A stretch of DNA of 64,000 nt from Lagopus muta (GCF_023343835.1 NC_064435.1:56644134-56708133); one strand, 5' to 3'; positions 1-22,735 are shown, counted from the stretch's first letter. A program made the numbers and translations. The notes: generated by a model from the letters alone, not told the origin.

Positions 1-672
1 AAAGGAAGTCAGGAAACTTGCACCAAACCTGATCTAGACTTCCTGAGCCAAACTTTTGCAACCTGCTTAGAGGTCCTGAGTTGTGGTAGCCTGAAGGAAG
101 GAGGTGTTAAGATAACCTCTCCAACCCAGGAATCCACTGGATTCCCCCACTGCTGCATGCCAGGAGATGGGCTTTGCCTCTAAGCATTAGTAACCCAAAG
201 AAACATTTTTTCCTCCATTTTCTCTCTAAAAATTGGTGTAAATGAAAGCTATTCAAAACGTAGGAAAACGAAGAGTAGCAAAGCTTAACTTTGTAGAGAT
301 ATCATTTAAAGGCAAATGCAGTAATGTTTGTGGGATTCTCAGCCTCCGTGTTTTGGAGGTCATGGCAGTGACAGGCAGCTGTCAGTTCAAGCACAGGGAA
401 ATAAACTACCTGAAAAATATCAAAGTGAATTGGTTACCTTCAGGTAATTTGGAGATGTGAGGCTTGTCTTGTCTCTTAGATGTTGCCTGTCAAGTTTTTG
501 TGAGGCTCTCATGGCCTAGCTTACAACTTCATGCTTGCACAACCCAGCTGTGGGGGCAAAGGGCAGCCATGGGGTTGGCCCTGGGTGCAGGAGGTGCAGA
601 GATGGCCCTGCTTGGCGGGAACTGAGCAAGCAAGGGCATCCCTAACCTAAACCTTATAGGAATAAGGTTTTG

Positions 673-699
673 AACTGCTGAAACTTGATTTCAGCAGTT
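673..699. repeat. Perfect 11-bp hairpin
   Basis: AACTGCTGAAA (673-683) pairs exactly with TTTCAGCAGTT (689-699) across a 5-nt loop; a third CAGCAGT follows at about 704. No gene context. Confidence 0.8.
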
Positions 700-1035
700 T
701 GATTCAGCAGTAACAGGAACAAGCCTGAGATAGCAGATAACAGATGTCCAAATCAAACGCACTTGAAACCCTCAGAGAGATGTTGGTCTGTCATTAGAGC
801 AATGCTAGACTGTGGCCAGTGGGGACCTGAATGTTAATTTTCCCCTCCCAGTGGTCTGTATTATTTTAAAATTTCCTCTAGCAAGCATTCCATTAATGTG
901 ATTTCCTCACACTACATTTAGCTGAGAAAGTTCCATCTCCTTTATTAAAAAATGATTTTTCAAATAAACTTATTCCAGCAGATTTTTGTTCTGAAGATGA
1001 GGATCTGAATAATGCTGGAGGAAAAAAATTGCTGC

Positions 1036-1320
1036 CTTTTCTTTTTCTTTTTCTTTTTCTTTTTCTTGTTCTTGTTCTTGTTCTTGTTCTTGTTCTTGTT
1101 CTTGTTCTTGTTCTTGTTCTTTTTCTTTTCTTGTTATTTTTCTTTTTCTTTTCTTTTTCTTTTTCTTTTTCTTTTTCTTTTTCTTTTTCTTTCTCTTTCT
1201 CTTTCTCTTTCTCTTTCTCTTTCTCTTTCTCTTTCTCTTTCTCTTTCTCTTTCTCTTTCTCTTTCTCTTTTTCTTTTTCTTTTTCTTTTTCTTTTTCTTT
1301 TTCTTTTTCTTTTTCTTTTT
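1036..1320 (+). repeat. Polypyrimidine hexanucleotide microsatellite in homogeneous blocks
   Basis: A run of about 285 nt of almost pure pyrimidine is built from six-base units. The order is TTTTTC units, nine CTTGTT units, a short mixed block around ATTTTTC, more TTTTTC units, about thirteen CTTTCT units, then TTTTTC units again. Open frames on both strands here (poly-Lys/Arg or poly-Phe/Leu/Ser) are artefacts of the repeat. Confidence 0.95.
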
Positions 1321-4029
1321 ATCTACAGAGTGCTGATGGCCAGGACTCATAAGGAACCAAGTGGTCTGACATGGAGCAGCTCCCCACACATCCAATTTGA
1401 CAAACCAAGAGGAGGCACAGCATTTTAAGGCCAGCTTATCTGGCCTATGGCAGATTCTCAGACATAGTAAAAAACTGCAGCACCATTAACTTCACTGGAG
1501 ATGGGTCTGCTTACAGCAGGTGGCACAGTGTGAAACGCAGTTGTCTGTCTAGGGAAGGAGGTGTGAAATGTCAGAGGCAGGTCCTGACAAATGACTTATA
1601 TTTAACAGCAAAAGAGAAATGGAACAAAGTCTCCATTACTTTTTCAATGCAATTAACTGCTCTTCTACTAATACCACAAATCTGTTGCTCTGTGTCCTCC
1701 TACAAGCAGTAGATACACACTCACACAGATCACAATTTACAGTGTGCTAATAATTTCTGAGGACTCTTCTCAGGAAAGTCTTACAGTATTCCATGCATTC
1801 ACAGGTTACAACAAAATTAGGGCAAGGATCCTGAAATATTCCTCCCAGATGTTAAAAAGTCAAAGTGCCCCTGACGTTGGGAACAAAAGAGCTCATGGCC
1901 TATTTCCTGGGAAGCCCAAGACACCTACTGAACAGAGCATCAGAGAGGTCTGATGGGATTTTGGTCATGACTGTACCATGCTCTGATCTGAGGTGATAAA
2001 GCTGAGGGCATGTCGTAGGGGCAGCAATCCCTGCCAGTGACTGCCAGCTGCTTGCCTGGTAGATGACAGTGTCATCTTGGCAACAAACCTTTTCTTTCTT
2101 TCTGAACTCTCTGACTCAGATGAGCTCATTTTTGCAGCTTTTTTCTTTTTAGGGGGATGCCATTCTCTATGTCTTCTGCCACATAGCAAATGTCATACCA
2201 CTGATTGAAAAACAAACCCTCCAGGCCTTTGTAACTGTTACCTTCGTAATTTCTGGCTACCTTTTAGTTTTCTGAAGGCTGAGACTGTCCTGAGTGATGT
2301 GGGAGTGGAAGGGAAGTTGGGAGCATTTATGGCATGCTGCAGCTAGCAGACCCACAGCTGCACACCGCACTCTATCTCACCTTCTGTGGATCAGGCTACG
2401 AAGAACCACTCTATTTGCAGCATTGCAAGGAATCAGTTTCTAGGTCTCCAACATTGTTTTATTAATGAAAACCAAAAAGTTCAAAACTGTGCCAATTAGG
2501 AAATCTTAACAGGCTTTGCCTTATTCTTCAGATCTGTGGTAGGTCATGTATGGAAGAATATTGTTTCATGCAATTATAAATTAATGAGGAGTATGTTACT
2601 AGTGACAATGGACTCTTTGTGGCTTATGGTTTAATGATGAGTACTTTGAAAAGAAGACTTTGTGCTCTCAGGGTAATTTATGTTAGAACAGGAGCATCTG
2701 TAAACTGCAGGTGTCTCATTAAATTCTGCTGGTGATTAGAAGAAGCAGCCATGTGCAGAGATGTTCATCAGGGGCTCCATGATTTGTGTTGTCATGCCTG
2801 TTTTTTTTCCTGATAGCTACACACTACTTAGCGTTGTTGCTCAGCTGCTATGAGCAGAACTCTGCAAAAATAGCAGGTTTCCATTCAGAAGTGAATGGCA
2901 TTGGGCCAACTATTGATTTATGGACTGACATATACCCCTGCATAATGACTGCAAGAACGTTTGGTACGTACCTGCTACCTTTCTTCTGGAGTACATTAAA
3001 AATAATTTTCCACTTGATAAACGGAGTCATACAGCATGATATTTTTACTGGTCATTTTCATGGAGTGAGCTGCAAAGTGTGGCTTTATACAGAGACACTG
3101 TAGAGAGGGAGGCTGAGAAAGTTTGTCTGTATTCCCAGTTCTGATTAAATAGTTTGGCCTGAAGACAAGATGGATATGTGCCCATTTCTTCCCACCCCTG
3201 ATCTGAGATTGAAACTTGGTATAATGCTTAAATATATATATATATCTGCCTTTAAAAATAATTATTTGGGAGATAAAGTTATAACATTCAAACTTTTAAC
3301 AGTAGTGGTACATTATTTAGAATCCTCCTTTGTCTTATTCATCTCAACAGCTATATGACATTTATTTTATAATATCCACAGAGTTTCTTTCATAATTCGC
3401 TGCTAGCTACATCTTTTAAAGGCAACTATCTTTTAAAATCTTTGCACCTCCTTTGTTTGTGTGGTCCCTTTTTTTCCCCTTTATCTTCCAGTTCAATCTA
3501 GAATAGACAAGGAGTGGTGGGACTCTCTCAGTGGTGAGGTTCTCTTTGGGAGGATGTATTTAAGTGACACCAAAGGGCACCAAACTCCTAGGCTTGATTC
3601 TGATTTATTTTTTTTTTTTTTTGGTATGCTGAGGTCTTGCAGTGAATGTAGATTATATTGACACCCACTTCTGATCCTGTAGGTCTTTTATAGAGCAGTG
3701 AAAAGGGGTCTAAATGTGAGAACGAATTCAAGCATTGCATTTTACTCCTGTCTTGCACAGCACCTATCACAACAAAGCCTTTATCCACTTAGCTCAAAAG
3801 AAACAAGAAAATATTTTTAAAAAGTGTTTATTGTCTTAGAAGTTCAGATGGAGAACTTATTACATAGAGACCAAATATGTGCTTTTGGCTCCCCCCATGT
3901 AAACCACATCCACAGATGCAAGAAACATTTAGTTTTTTTTGAGTAATAGTAGTTAAGAAAGGCCATTGTGTTTTTTCTGATTTTAAACTGTATGATCAAC
4001 ATTGTAGAAAAGGCTGTATGCAGGCACTG

Positions 4030-4400
4030 GGGCGTGGAGATGACCCGATCCAATCTCTCACTCAAATATGCCCACTTAGAGCAGAATTCCTGGGGTCTTG
4101 TCCTTTTGCATTTGAGTATCTCCAAAGACAGAGAACCCATGACTTCTTCTTTGGGACCCTGTTCCAGTACTTGAACTTCTTCAAAATATTTTTCTTCATG
4201 TTAGGCTGGAATTTCCCATGTTCTGCATTGTGTTGTTGCCTTTGTTTGCTCACCACATGCTTCTGAGAAGAGTCTGGCCCCATTTCCTGCATGTTCCATT
4301 TAACTGCAGACTGAAGTCGCCTCTGAAGGCTAAAGAAGCCCAATTCTCTCATAAAAATATTCTCCATTCTTAAGCAAGAGCAAAGCTGGATTTGTTTTGT
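4030..4400 (-). repeat. Old, degraded CR1-type LINE fragment
   Basis: The plus strand reads as the complement of a CR1 3' region. Recognisable blocks are the CTGAGAAGAGTCTGGCCCC segment at about 4263-4281, followed by a 'gaagtcgcctctgaaggct' type block, with TTCATGTTAGGCTGGAATTT upstream. Divergence is high, suggesting an old subfamily. Confidence 0.6.
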
Positions 4401-4656
4401 ACAACTTTCTTCTGATGAAAAGATGTTGTTATCTTCTTTTAATAGCCCTTCATAGTTCCAGAAATGTCCACAGATGCATACAAATACCAATTAAAAACCT
4501 ATGCCTATGGATTCAGCATTGCTCCAACTCTGCTCTGCACTCCAGCATAAGTGCTGCTTGAGAACACGTCCTCAGGGAAGCCAGCTTAAGTATTTAGTGC
4601 TGTGGAACTGTACACTCCAGCTACCAGATGCCCAGGCAGGTGTAGGGAACCTTTTT

Positions 4657-4726
4657 TGGCAGGGGGGTTGGACTCAGTGATCTCTGGAGGTCCCTTCCAA
4701 CCCATACAATTCTGTGATTCTGTGTG
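4657..4726 (+). repeat. CR1 LINE 3' end
   Basis: The segment GGTTGGACTCAGTGATCTC ... GGTCCCTTCCAACCC ends in the octamer tail ATTCTGTGATTCTGTG, diagnostic of avian CR1 3' ends. It is strongly 5'-truncated. Confidence 0.85.
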
Positions 4727-5341
4727 TGTGCCTGGGATGAAATCCTTCTTCCATCCAGAGTCAGCATCTTATCTGGCTTTGCAAGGTCCTGGACTTCAAA
4801 TGAGACAGTGCTATGGTGCTTTGCTGCCTGAAATATGAAAGGAGGGAAGCCCAATAAATCCTTTCACTTCCTTCACACTTTCCAGAGAAAAAAAGTCTTA
4901 TTTCATAGAGAGTATTCAGACAACTCTTATCTGTTTCCTACATTGAAAAGCAGATGGTATTAAATTTACTTTTACAAACTTCCCGCAGTAGGCTATACTG
5001 GGACAGCAGGCCTTTTTCAACAACATGTATATCAGACTTCCAAAATCCCAGAGCTATGGGAATAGGGTGAAGTCAACCTATATTTGGAATTAATATTTGT
5101 TTTATTTCACTGCCCTTCTGGACATGAATATGGTGTTGCCCTGAGATGTCAGCTTCAGCCAGGCAATCTGCATTGGAGGAGCATCAGTGAATGATGGCAA
5201 TAGCATGAGCCAAGTGCCCCACCACTGTGCCAGGGCTTGGATAGGGCCTGCAGCCAGGAGGGGTCCTTTCAGCCTCTGCTCTGCCTTCTTTCTTGGACAT
5301 ACAAGAATGCCAGTTGGTGAAAGTTATGAAAGAAACTATCA

Positions 5342-5415
5342 TCACAGAATCATAGAATCATGGAGTATCCTGAGTTGGAAGGGACTGACAAGGATCATCC
5401 ACTCCAATTCCCAGT
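5342..5415 (-). repeat. CR1 LINE 3' end
   Basis: TCACAGAATCATAGAATCAT followed by GAGTTGGAAGGGAC is the complement of a CR1 3' end and tail. Only about 75 nt are recognisable. Confidence 0.85.
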
Positions 5416-6821
5416 GGATACACCTCAGGACTGAGAACTGGTTAAATATTCATGCATTAGCAGCCTACTAAGACCCCAAAGGTGGTCATATTTCCTAGTG
5501 AACTTGCTCTTAAGAACAGGGAGAGTTAGTACTCATAATTTCTTGCCTGTCAGCACTATCCAGACCTTCTTTTCACTTTCAGTCAAAGACTCAAATACTT
5601 TGTGTTCTTCATTTTACCTCTTCTACATTCAAAGTTTTTTTTAAGATTTATTAGTGCCTTGGGGTGACTCTGGGCAATGATACCAAGAAAGCCTTGAGGG
5701 GAGCCAGCCTGACAGAAGGAGCTGTACTGCACATCCCAAACACCAGCGCACAGCTTTCCTCTAACTTTATAGATCACCAAGCCAAGGACCACCCTCTTAC
5801 CAAGTGGGTGACAAAATGACAGGGCACTCAACTTCAATAGCTCTACCTGTCAGTGAGTGACATAAGAGGCGGAGATGGGCGATCTGCTGTCCTGAACTAT
5901 CAGGAGTGCCTCATCTACCTGCTCATCTCTCCAGGTAGTGAAGAGAAGAAGCAGGAGCTATGTCCTGTTGTTCCCTGCCTCTTCCTAAAGCTGGGAGGAA
6001 GCAGCTGCAGTATGGGTGGGTCTGCAGCCCTTTTGCCAACATACCAGCTGCCAATGCTGAGCCAATGTGCATGACAGTGACTGTGATGGATGTTGCTGAT
6101 GTACTCAGAGAGCACCTTTGGACTGATTCTGAGTCAGTGCAGCTGAGCTTGGGCTACAGTGAAATGTCTGTGTTCTCACATACATTAAATGAATATATAG
6201 CTCACATTACTCCCCCCTCTGCCTACTTAAAATGCCAGGAGCTTCTGCTGTTTCGCTGACATGAATCAAGAGTGAACACCAAAATGTCAATGAGTCAGGC
6301 TGTTGTAAATTGTGATCCAGCTGGAGCCCTAAAGTATGCCTAATATCATATGTGAATTAATCTAAGTACATATACAAGGGAAAACAAACACAAAAAGAAT
6401 GAGGCAGATCCCTGCTACTTTGCAGATTCCTACTGCAGACATTTCAGTGGTACTCATCACTTTGTTGGCTGAGTCTTGGCTTCACTTCTTTGGTTTAAAG
6501 AGATATCTACTGAAATGGCAGTTATGCAGTATACTTGCATTAACTAATGCTTCTTCAGCAATATTGCTTTGGCTGATACATTACTGTTCATCTGACATTT
6601 TCTAAGAGCTGGAGATGTGAGTTTGATCCATCAAATTTAACTCTTCAATCACATAAGAAATCTTAGTGAAATCAATGGGTAAAGATGTGGAATTTGATTA
6701 AGCATTTCATTAAGTCTTCATTATTCCTGCGCAGTGTGTGATGTTCATTCATATTACTAATTCATCTTGCATTTGCCCAATTTGTACAGAATATAGTGGG
6801 AAAAATAAAAATGCTGTGTAC

Positions 6822-6874
6822 TTGGACTTGATCCTCATGGGTCTTTTCCAACATAGGATATCCTACGATTCCAT
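6822..6874 (+). repeat. Degraded CR1 LINE 3' end
   Basis: TTGGACTTGATCCTCATGGG and TCTTTTCCAAC followed by TACGATTCCAT match the CR1 3' end with several substitutions. Confidence 0.6.
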
Positions 6875-7140
6875 TATTCAGTGAACATTTACATAAAGTT
6901 ACAGTTCATCAAGCAGATGCATGAACATTCATGTGCACACCTGCTGTGTTTATTCCACAAACAGTTTAATAGGATGACTAAAGGAAAGCCTCTGGATGTA
7001 TGTTTGTAAGGGTTATTTTTTCTTCTTCCATGCTCTAGACTGGAGCTGTAGTGTTAATCCATGTGAAAGCATATCTGAACCTGAGTTTGGCATTTATTTG
7101 TAATCTAGAATCAGATACTATTTGTATAAGTACATTTGCT

Positions 7141-7518
7141 CAGTCTGAAGAGAAAGCTCCAGGGGAGACCTGATAGGGGCCTTTCAGTATCTAAAGAAGG
7201 AGCTGTAAGATAGAAGGGAACAGACTCTTTGGCAGGGTCTGTGGTGACAGGACAAGGGGAAATGGTTTCAAACTGAAAGAGGGGAGAATTTAGACTGAAT
7301 ATAAGGAAGAAACTTTACAATAAGGGTAGTGAAGCACTGGCACAGGTTGCCCAGAGATGTGGTGGGTGCCTCATCCCTGGAGACACTAAAAGTCAGGCTG
7401 GACGGGGCTCTGAGCAACCAGATGTAGCTGTAGGTGTCCCTGTTCACTGCAGTTGGAGTCAGACTGGGTGATCCTTAAGTGTACCTTCCAGCTCAAATGA
7501 AACTACGATTCTATGATA
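7141..7518 (+). repeat. CR1 LINE 3' fragment
   Basis: About 380 nt of CR1 3' sequence is recognised by GGGGAGACCTGATAGGGGCC, GACAAGGGGAAATGG, TGGCACAGGTTGCCCAGAGA and GGAGACACTAAAAGTCAGGC, and ends with ACGATTCTATGAT. It is 5'-truncated and non-coding. It ends only about 60 nt before a solo LTR. Confidence 0.93.
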
Positions 7519-7581
7519 AAAGCTAGATTTTGAATACTGGAGTAACAACATGGATATTTACTCACCTGCTATATATTCGGT

Positions 7582-7820
7582 TGTATGGGAACTGCTGAAT
7601 CATGGCCTGAACCTCTGATTGATCACCTGAGGCGAGCAATGAGTCAGCCATGGGAGCACAGGTGAAGGTGATTCTTCTGGAGATCCGTCCTTTGGAGTTT
7701 TACAGCAAGCCAAGCATAAGGGTAAGCACTCTATCTACTCCATTTTTGGTATAATAACCTGCTTAGCCAAACTCTCGTTTATTTCATGATTATGACATTT
7801 GTATATTCATTGACTATATA
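7582..7820 (+). mobile_element. Solo LTR, ERVL-like family, internally deleted copy
   Basis: It starts TGTATGGGAACTGCTGAATC and shares its 5' 100 nt and its GGTAAGC ... CTGCTTAGCCAAACT 3' part with the copies at 52.7 and 60.7 kb. The central part, including the TTTAAG core promoter and palindromes seen in other copies, is missing. The flanking 5-mers TCGGT (7577-7581) and TCAGT (7821-7825) look like a target-site duplication with one CpG-type transition. No internal retroviral sequence adjoins it. Confidence 0.75.
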
Positions 7821-8587
7821 TCAGTCTATCAATCAGGCCTTTATTTCATGTAATAAATATTTAGCCACTGACAACTATCATCTGTAAGATTAGAATGGTG
7901 CTTAATAATCCTTGTACTGGAGGAAACTTTAACTCTTGGAAACTATTTTTTCAGTTATAAATAAACTTTCTTGGTATAGAGGACAAAATCTTTTTCCTAA
8001 GAATAGTGATAAGGCCTGAAATGTCTCACAGAGAATTGGAGAAAAAGTAATTTGAATGTATTTAAAATTTGGAGTAGGAAATATGTTCTGCTTTATTCTT
8101 TTCAATGGAAAAGAAGAAGAGCACTTTGAATTCCACAAATGCCCAAATATTAATTTGGGATACTGGTTGAAGCATCTACTTTCTTTAGGTACTAACACTT
8201 AACCTCTTACTTTAAAGAAAAAAAAAAGTAATCTTGTTCTTTCCTATAACTTCTCATGTCATACTTTTAAGAGAGTGAATCCATTCTGAACTCAATAGAG
8301 TCTGGTCTCTTCCTTCTGTAGTATAAATCCTGGAGAGATTATGACTAATTTAAGCAGAATCTCATGGTGTTTTTTTTTTCTACCTACCTGCAAACTGCTG
8401 AGGAATCAGCAAGGGAAAAATAAGTGCTATTCACGGTAGTTTCCAGCTTGGATTACATGTATCTTGAAAGCACTAGCAGCAGATGCTTGTGGAAGTGTTT
8501 TTGTACTCAGTCATATGTATGTCCTCCTAGCTGTCATCACCACTTATGTGTCTTTCTAGTATAGGAAGAAAACCCTGGCAGTTTACA

Positions 8588-8613
8588 GAGGGAGGGGGGG
8601 GGAAAAAAAAAAA
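8588..8613 (+). repeat. G-run followed by A-run
   Basis: GAGGGAGGGGGGGGG passes directly into a run of about 11 A's; a purine-only simple tract. Confidence 0.8.
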
Positions 8614-11600
8614 GAAGTAATCCTAGAGTTTTCAAGGAGCTCAGCAATTACTGCTGCTTAGGGGGCCTGGCTGGCAGGCTATTTATCAAATTTGAAAGAG
8701 CCCCATAAGATTATGGATCGTAACCTTCCTGGGGACTTAACCATTTTGCCACTTATAAACATGTAACACTTTTGTTGAGAAAAGCACTCCTACAGGTGGA
8801 TTTCATCTTTCATCTCTTCTGGGCTTCTGAGAGCATTTGCCAGGATTGCTGAGCTGATTGCACAACTCCACTGATAGTGATTATGGTTTTTCTTACAGTT
8901 GCTTGTCCAGATATGGAAACTGATACTAGAAGCATCAGATTTTGATGTCACAGTCTTGTACTCATTACAAGCTGAATTTCATCACCTTCCAACCCAACTG
9001 CATACCACATTGTGATCTGCCAAAAGGTAGGTAGCATGGTCTGTGGCTTCAATTCTTTTTCTTAAAATTACAAAAGAAATTAAAAGAGCATTTTGTGTCC
9101 ACACTTTTTCACCACAGAAAAAATACATATCAGTGCAGAGTCCCTAACTACTTCTACATCCTGATCCCATTTTTTACCACTTGGAAGCATTTTGTTCAGT
9201 TCATGTTTCCAGTTGAAAGGAAATAAAGCCTTCTTTCCTTCTTCCCCTGTCCCGAACAAGTGGTCTAGCACCTACTGCTGCCTTAAGCAATACATCTGAA
9301 TGCTTTTAGTGAAAGGGGTCCAGCAGACTCCCACTAGGCTTTAGGTAGGCTCTGTATAGGAAAAACTGTGGCTACAGTAATGACCTGCTGTTCTGGGTTA
9401 GTCACCATTACGTCAACCCCAGAAGCGCAGAGGACAACAGGAAAATCCTTTGGGTCATGTTTTGCTTTGTTTCATATCACCGTAGTGCATGACTGTGGCT
9501 TGCAGATCTTTTTGAAAAGGATGCTATATCAGAAGGACAAAAATCTGCATTGAGGAAGAAGTTTTGCATGAAAATGTTGAGGAAAAGGGCCAAAATTATT
9601 TTTCCTAAAGATTATGAAATAAGCTTCAACTGAATTAGCTCTTGTAAACTGTGGGAACAGATAAGTGTATTTAAATTATTGCAGAGTTGAAACACCTGCT
9701 GTTAACCAGGATGCAAAGAAGGAATAAACAATGACTTAACGACATTCCTCTTTCACAGAGAGCCATAAATATTGGTAGAAAGTTGCTGAGTAAGGCATGA
9801 GTACAGCAAGAGGTAGAAATAAATCAAGAGGTAGTGCCACTTTTATAGGGAGAAAAGGATTCAGGAACAGACTGACCAGGCACAGAGATGGGGCTGAGAT
9901 CAACTTAAAGGGAACAGAATTGTTGGATTAAGTGTCCATTTCCAGTACAGTCAAATGCTATTAGTGAACCTATATAAAAGGAATCGTTTTTTATCTGGAG
10001 GAGTAGCAGCTCTGGAGATAACTGAAAGTGAGAAACTAAGCAGAAACCACCACAGCCCACGTTAACATCATAACCAGGATGCAGAGATGGAAAGGGAAAA
10101 CAGCCAGGGCCCAACAGCAGGCAGGACATTCAGCAGCACCCACCTGACCCAGCCAAACCCTTGAGCCAGCTGGTTATGTTTTCACATCGGTGGTAAGGCA
10201 AAAGGAAAGCAGCTCTGTCAGAAAGGAGCACCTTCTGACCAATGGTTTACCGTGTTCGATTAACTTTGCAAGGTGCACAAGGCGCTGGAGAATCAGACTC
10301 TTAGATTATCCCTGTCTGCATTCATTGCTGAAGTTGTACCAAAGCCAGCCAGAGGGGCTGTGTAAGTGAATCTCACTCTCACAGTCCAGCCATGTACACA
10401 TAATCCTACTGTGTTCTATTGAGGGGTTTCTGAGGCACTGTTTGTGAGGACTGCTCTCAGTATCATGAAAGGAAGGAATGAAACTTAATGACCAGGGAAA
10501 GTGCATGGTGTGGGGGAAGGAGGTCCCTGTCAGGTAATGGTGCCTGAAACTGAGTCCCAAAGAGTTTGGAGAAAGCTGTCAAAGGCAGTTTCCCTTCCTA
10601 AATTCAGGTAAGGAGAAGGATCCTCTGAAAAAGTGACATTCCACCAGCATTTTGCTGCTACATTACATTTTACTATGGGTTTTAGTTTTTTGTTTCACTT
10701 ACCCTTGTGACTAAGAAGTGTCTGTTCCCTTGTGAAGGAGTTGCAAGAGCACAAAGGTAATCTAGCAATAACAGAATCACTGTACCTAGGGATAAAGGCA
10801 CCCAATCCGTGTTAAGGCAGGATCATTGATAAAACCACACTCGCATCCTTCCTGACTAACACTCACTCTGGCCTACAATTAGAAATTGCTAGTTATGAAG
10901 ATTAAAATTTTCCCAAATGATCTGTTCCACAGGTCCACTGTTTCTTACTTTTAGAGAGTCTCTAACATCTTATTTATTAGCTTAAGCTCATTTCTTGGCA
11001 TATCCACCAAGAAAATTTGGGCAGAACAGTTCGCTCCCACTCTTCTTATCATCCTCTTTCTTTTCCTGAAGAGTTACCATGCCCCTCTTCAGTCCCTTCT
11101 TCCACAGACTTTCCCCAATTTACTCAAACTTACCTCATACTCCAAGTCTTCACAAAGTGAAATGTACTTTTTTCCAATTTCCTATTCATCTTTTCTCTAC
11201 ATTAGATGCATCATGCGTTCCCAACCCTTTCACACCATTCTTTCCTTCAGTATTTTCTCCTCTATCATCTTCATTGTTTTGTGCTGGGCCTTGCTCTGGA
11301 ATCTGTGTGCCTTGTTTTGTTCTGCTTTCCTGCTTTTGTAAAGGATGACCTTATGATACTGTCTCCCAGGCTAGAGGAGAAGCACAGACTGAACACAGCT
11401 CATTAAAATAGGATCTCTGGAGTCCTAGTTCTGGATGAGCAGCACACTGCCTTCAGAACAGCCCCAGGCAAGACAGCTGACCTTGTCCTCTCTATAGGCT
11501 TTTCAGTACTTGAATGATTTTTAAAATTACAGTTTATCAGAAGAAATAGTGGTGTTTGTTAGTTTTTAACTAATACCAGTTTGAAAATTTGAGCTACTTT

Positions 11601-12547
11601 TGGGTAGGTGTCAAGGTCTACTAAGCAGGTCTCGTTGTTCTGGTCATGGGCCATCACTTTGGAAACATAAGTGCAAGGGACCACTGCTGACCAGAAATAG
11701 AGAGGTTTGTGTAAAATTAGTGCTCTCACACTTCAGGAATGTGGTAAGGCTGAGGGATATACAGATAAAAAAGATTAAGTGTTATGTGTCTCACATCCAC
11801 AAAGCAGTTACTGTCAGTCTTAAGACTGACGGACTGCTGTGAGCTGAGGGCCATCACAGGCTGTTGGTTTATTTTTGTTTGTGGGGTTTGTGAGGTCTTC
11901 ATGCCACAAGCAACTCACAGATCTATTACCTAGTTCTGATACTAAATACATACAGTTTTTTTCGGAACCTGTTTGTCAGATTCTCCAGCCCCTGCTACAA
12001 AGTTGGAAAGGGAAGGTTAATGATTTTAAAGAAATCTAGGAGCCTTCATTTCTGTAACTGTTTGCAATATCAGGAATTCTTCTGAAAAATTCCTTTTGTT
12101 TATAAAATTAATATTTAGTAAGAAATCTCAATGTCTTGATATTGTTCAGTGCAAAGGACAGATTGTTGGCATTCCTGGGCAATTCTGCTATCTGGCAAAG
12201 TAGTGCTTCTTACCACTTGCTCTGATGTTCAAGTGCCTGAGGGCTTGCTCACAAAGGAAGAGTCAGTGTCACTTTCTTCACTGCAGAATATAAGTGTCCA
12301 GATTGGGTACAGTTATTTTGCTCTAGTAAAACCCTAAGTAACTTCACATAATTTTTCCACAGAAAGTTAGCTATGGCACAAGTAATATAATACACCATTT
12401 GGAAACGTCAGAATGGAGTGCTTTGTACATAAGCAGCTCTCCATGTGACAATGTTTCCCTGTTTGAGCTTGGTTTTTTTATACTGAAGACTCAGTCTTTA
12501 CTTTTAAAACCCTTATTCTACAATGAGAGAAAAACAAACATCTTGCA

Positions 12548-12553
12548 TTTATT
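12548..12553 (-). terminator. Candidate polyadenylation signal of DIPK1C
   Basis: The first AATAAA on the minus strand downstream of the DIPK1C stop lies about 425 nt beyond it. It is followed within about 10-20 nt by a T/G-rich run (TGTTTGTTTTTC) that fits a downstream element. This would give a short 3'UTR; longer forms are possible. Confidence 0.45.
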
Positions 12554-12977
12554 TATCCACATCCATCCCACCACCTTGTTAATGATTGATATTAGATTGA
12601 TATTAGTTGTTCTGCACTTCCAGTTTTTGACTTCAAAGCACCATCTCATCCCTACAGAAATGCCTAATAACTTGGAGTGTGCACTCAGATGCTATCTGAA
12701 CAGGAATGCAAATGATGTGCTGAACATCGATGGAGAATACAGGAAAATAAAGAAGGAAATCAGGTAATGTAAAACAATTTCATATTTCAAGAGATATTAA
12801 CAGGACATGCTGCACCTGCAGTCATGAATTTCATTTGCATAGCTGGCAAACTATGTGCTATGAATGTAATACAGTGGGTAGGAGGGATGGAGGAGAGACA
12901 GAAAACACAGGCTGCCTCACATACAGTATCTGTTAGCAGTGGTTGTGATGTGGCCTTTGCAGTTCTGCCTTCTGTAT

Positions 12978-22735
<9,758 letters not shown>

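Larger units (their letters stand above)
1..12540. other. Intergenic region downstream of DIPK1C
   Basis: I found no protein-coding exon here with a recognisable family. Contents are a polypyrimidine microsatellite, CR1 fragments near 4.0-4.7, 5.3, 6.8 and 7.1-7.5 kb, a solo LTR at 7.58 kb, a G/A-rich run at 8588-8613, and pyrimidine-rich sequence at about 11.04-11.34 kb. Open frames here are short and lack family similarity. The rest appears to be unique non-coding DNA. Confidence 0.7.

Noticed and set aside
970-1428. Long open frames on both strands with Lys/Arg or Phe/Leu/Ser repeats
   Set aside because: They are translations of the polypyrimidine microsatellite in three frames, with no coding signal outside it.
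2786-3103. 105-residue plus-strand frame in the 5' intergenic region
   Set aside because: No recognisable domain, no clear splice partner and no promoter context; length is compatible with chance in AT-rich DNA.
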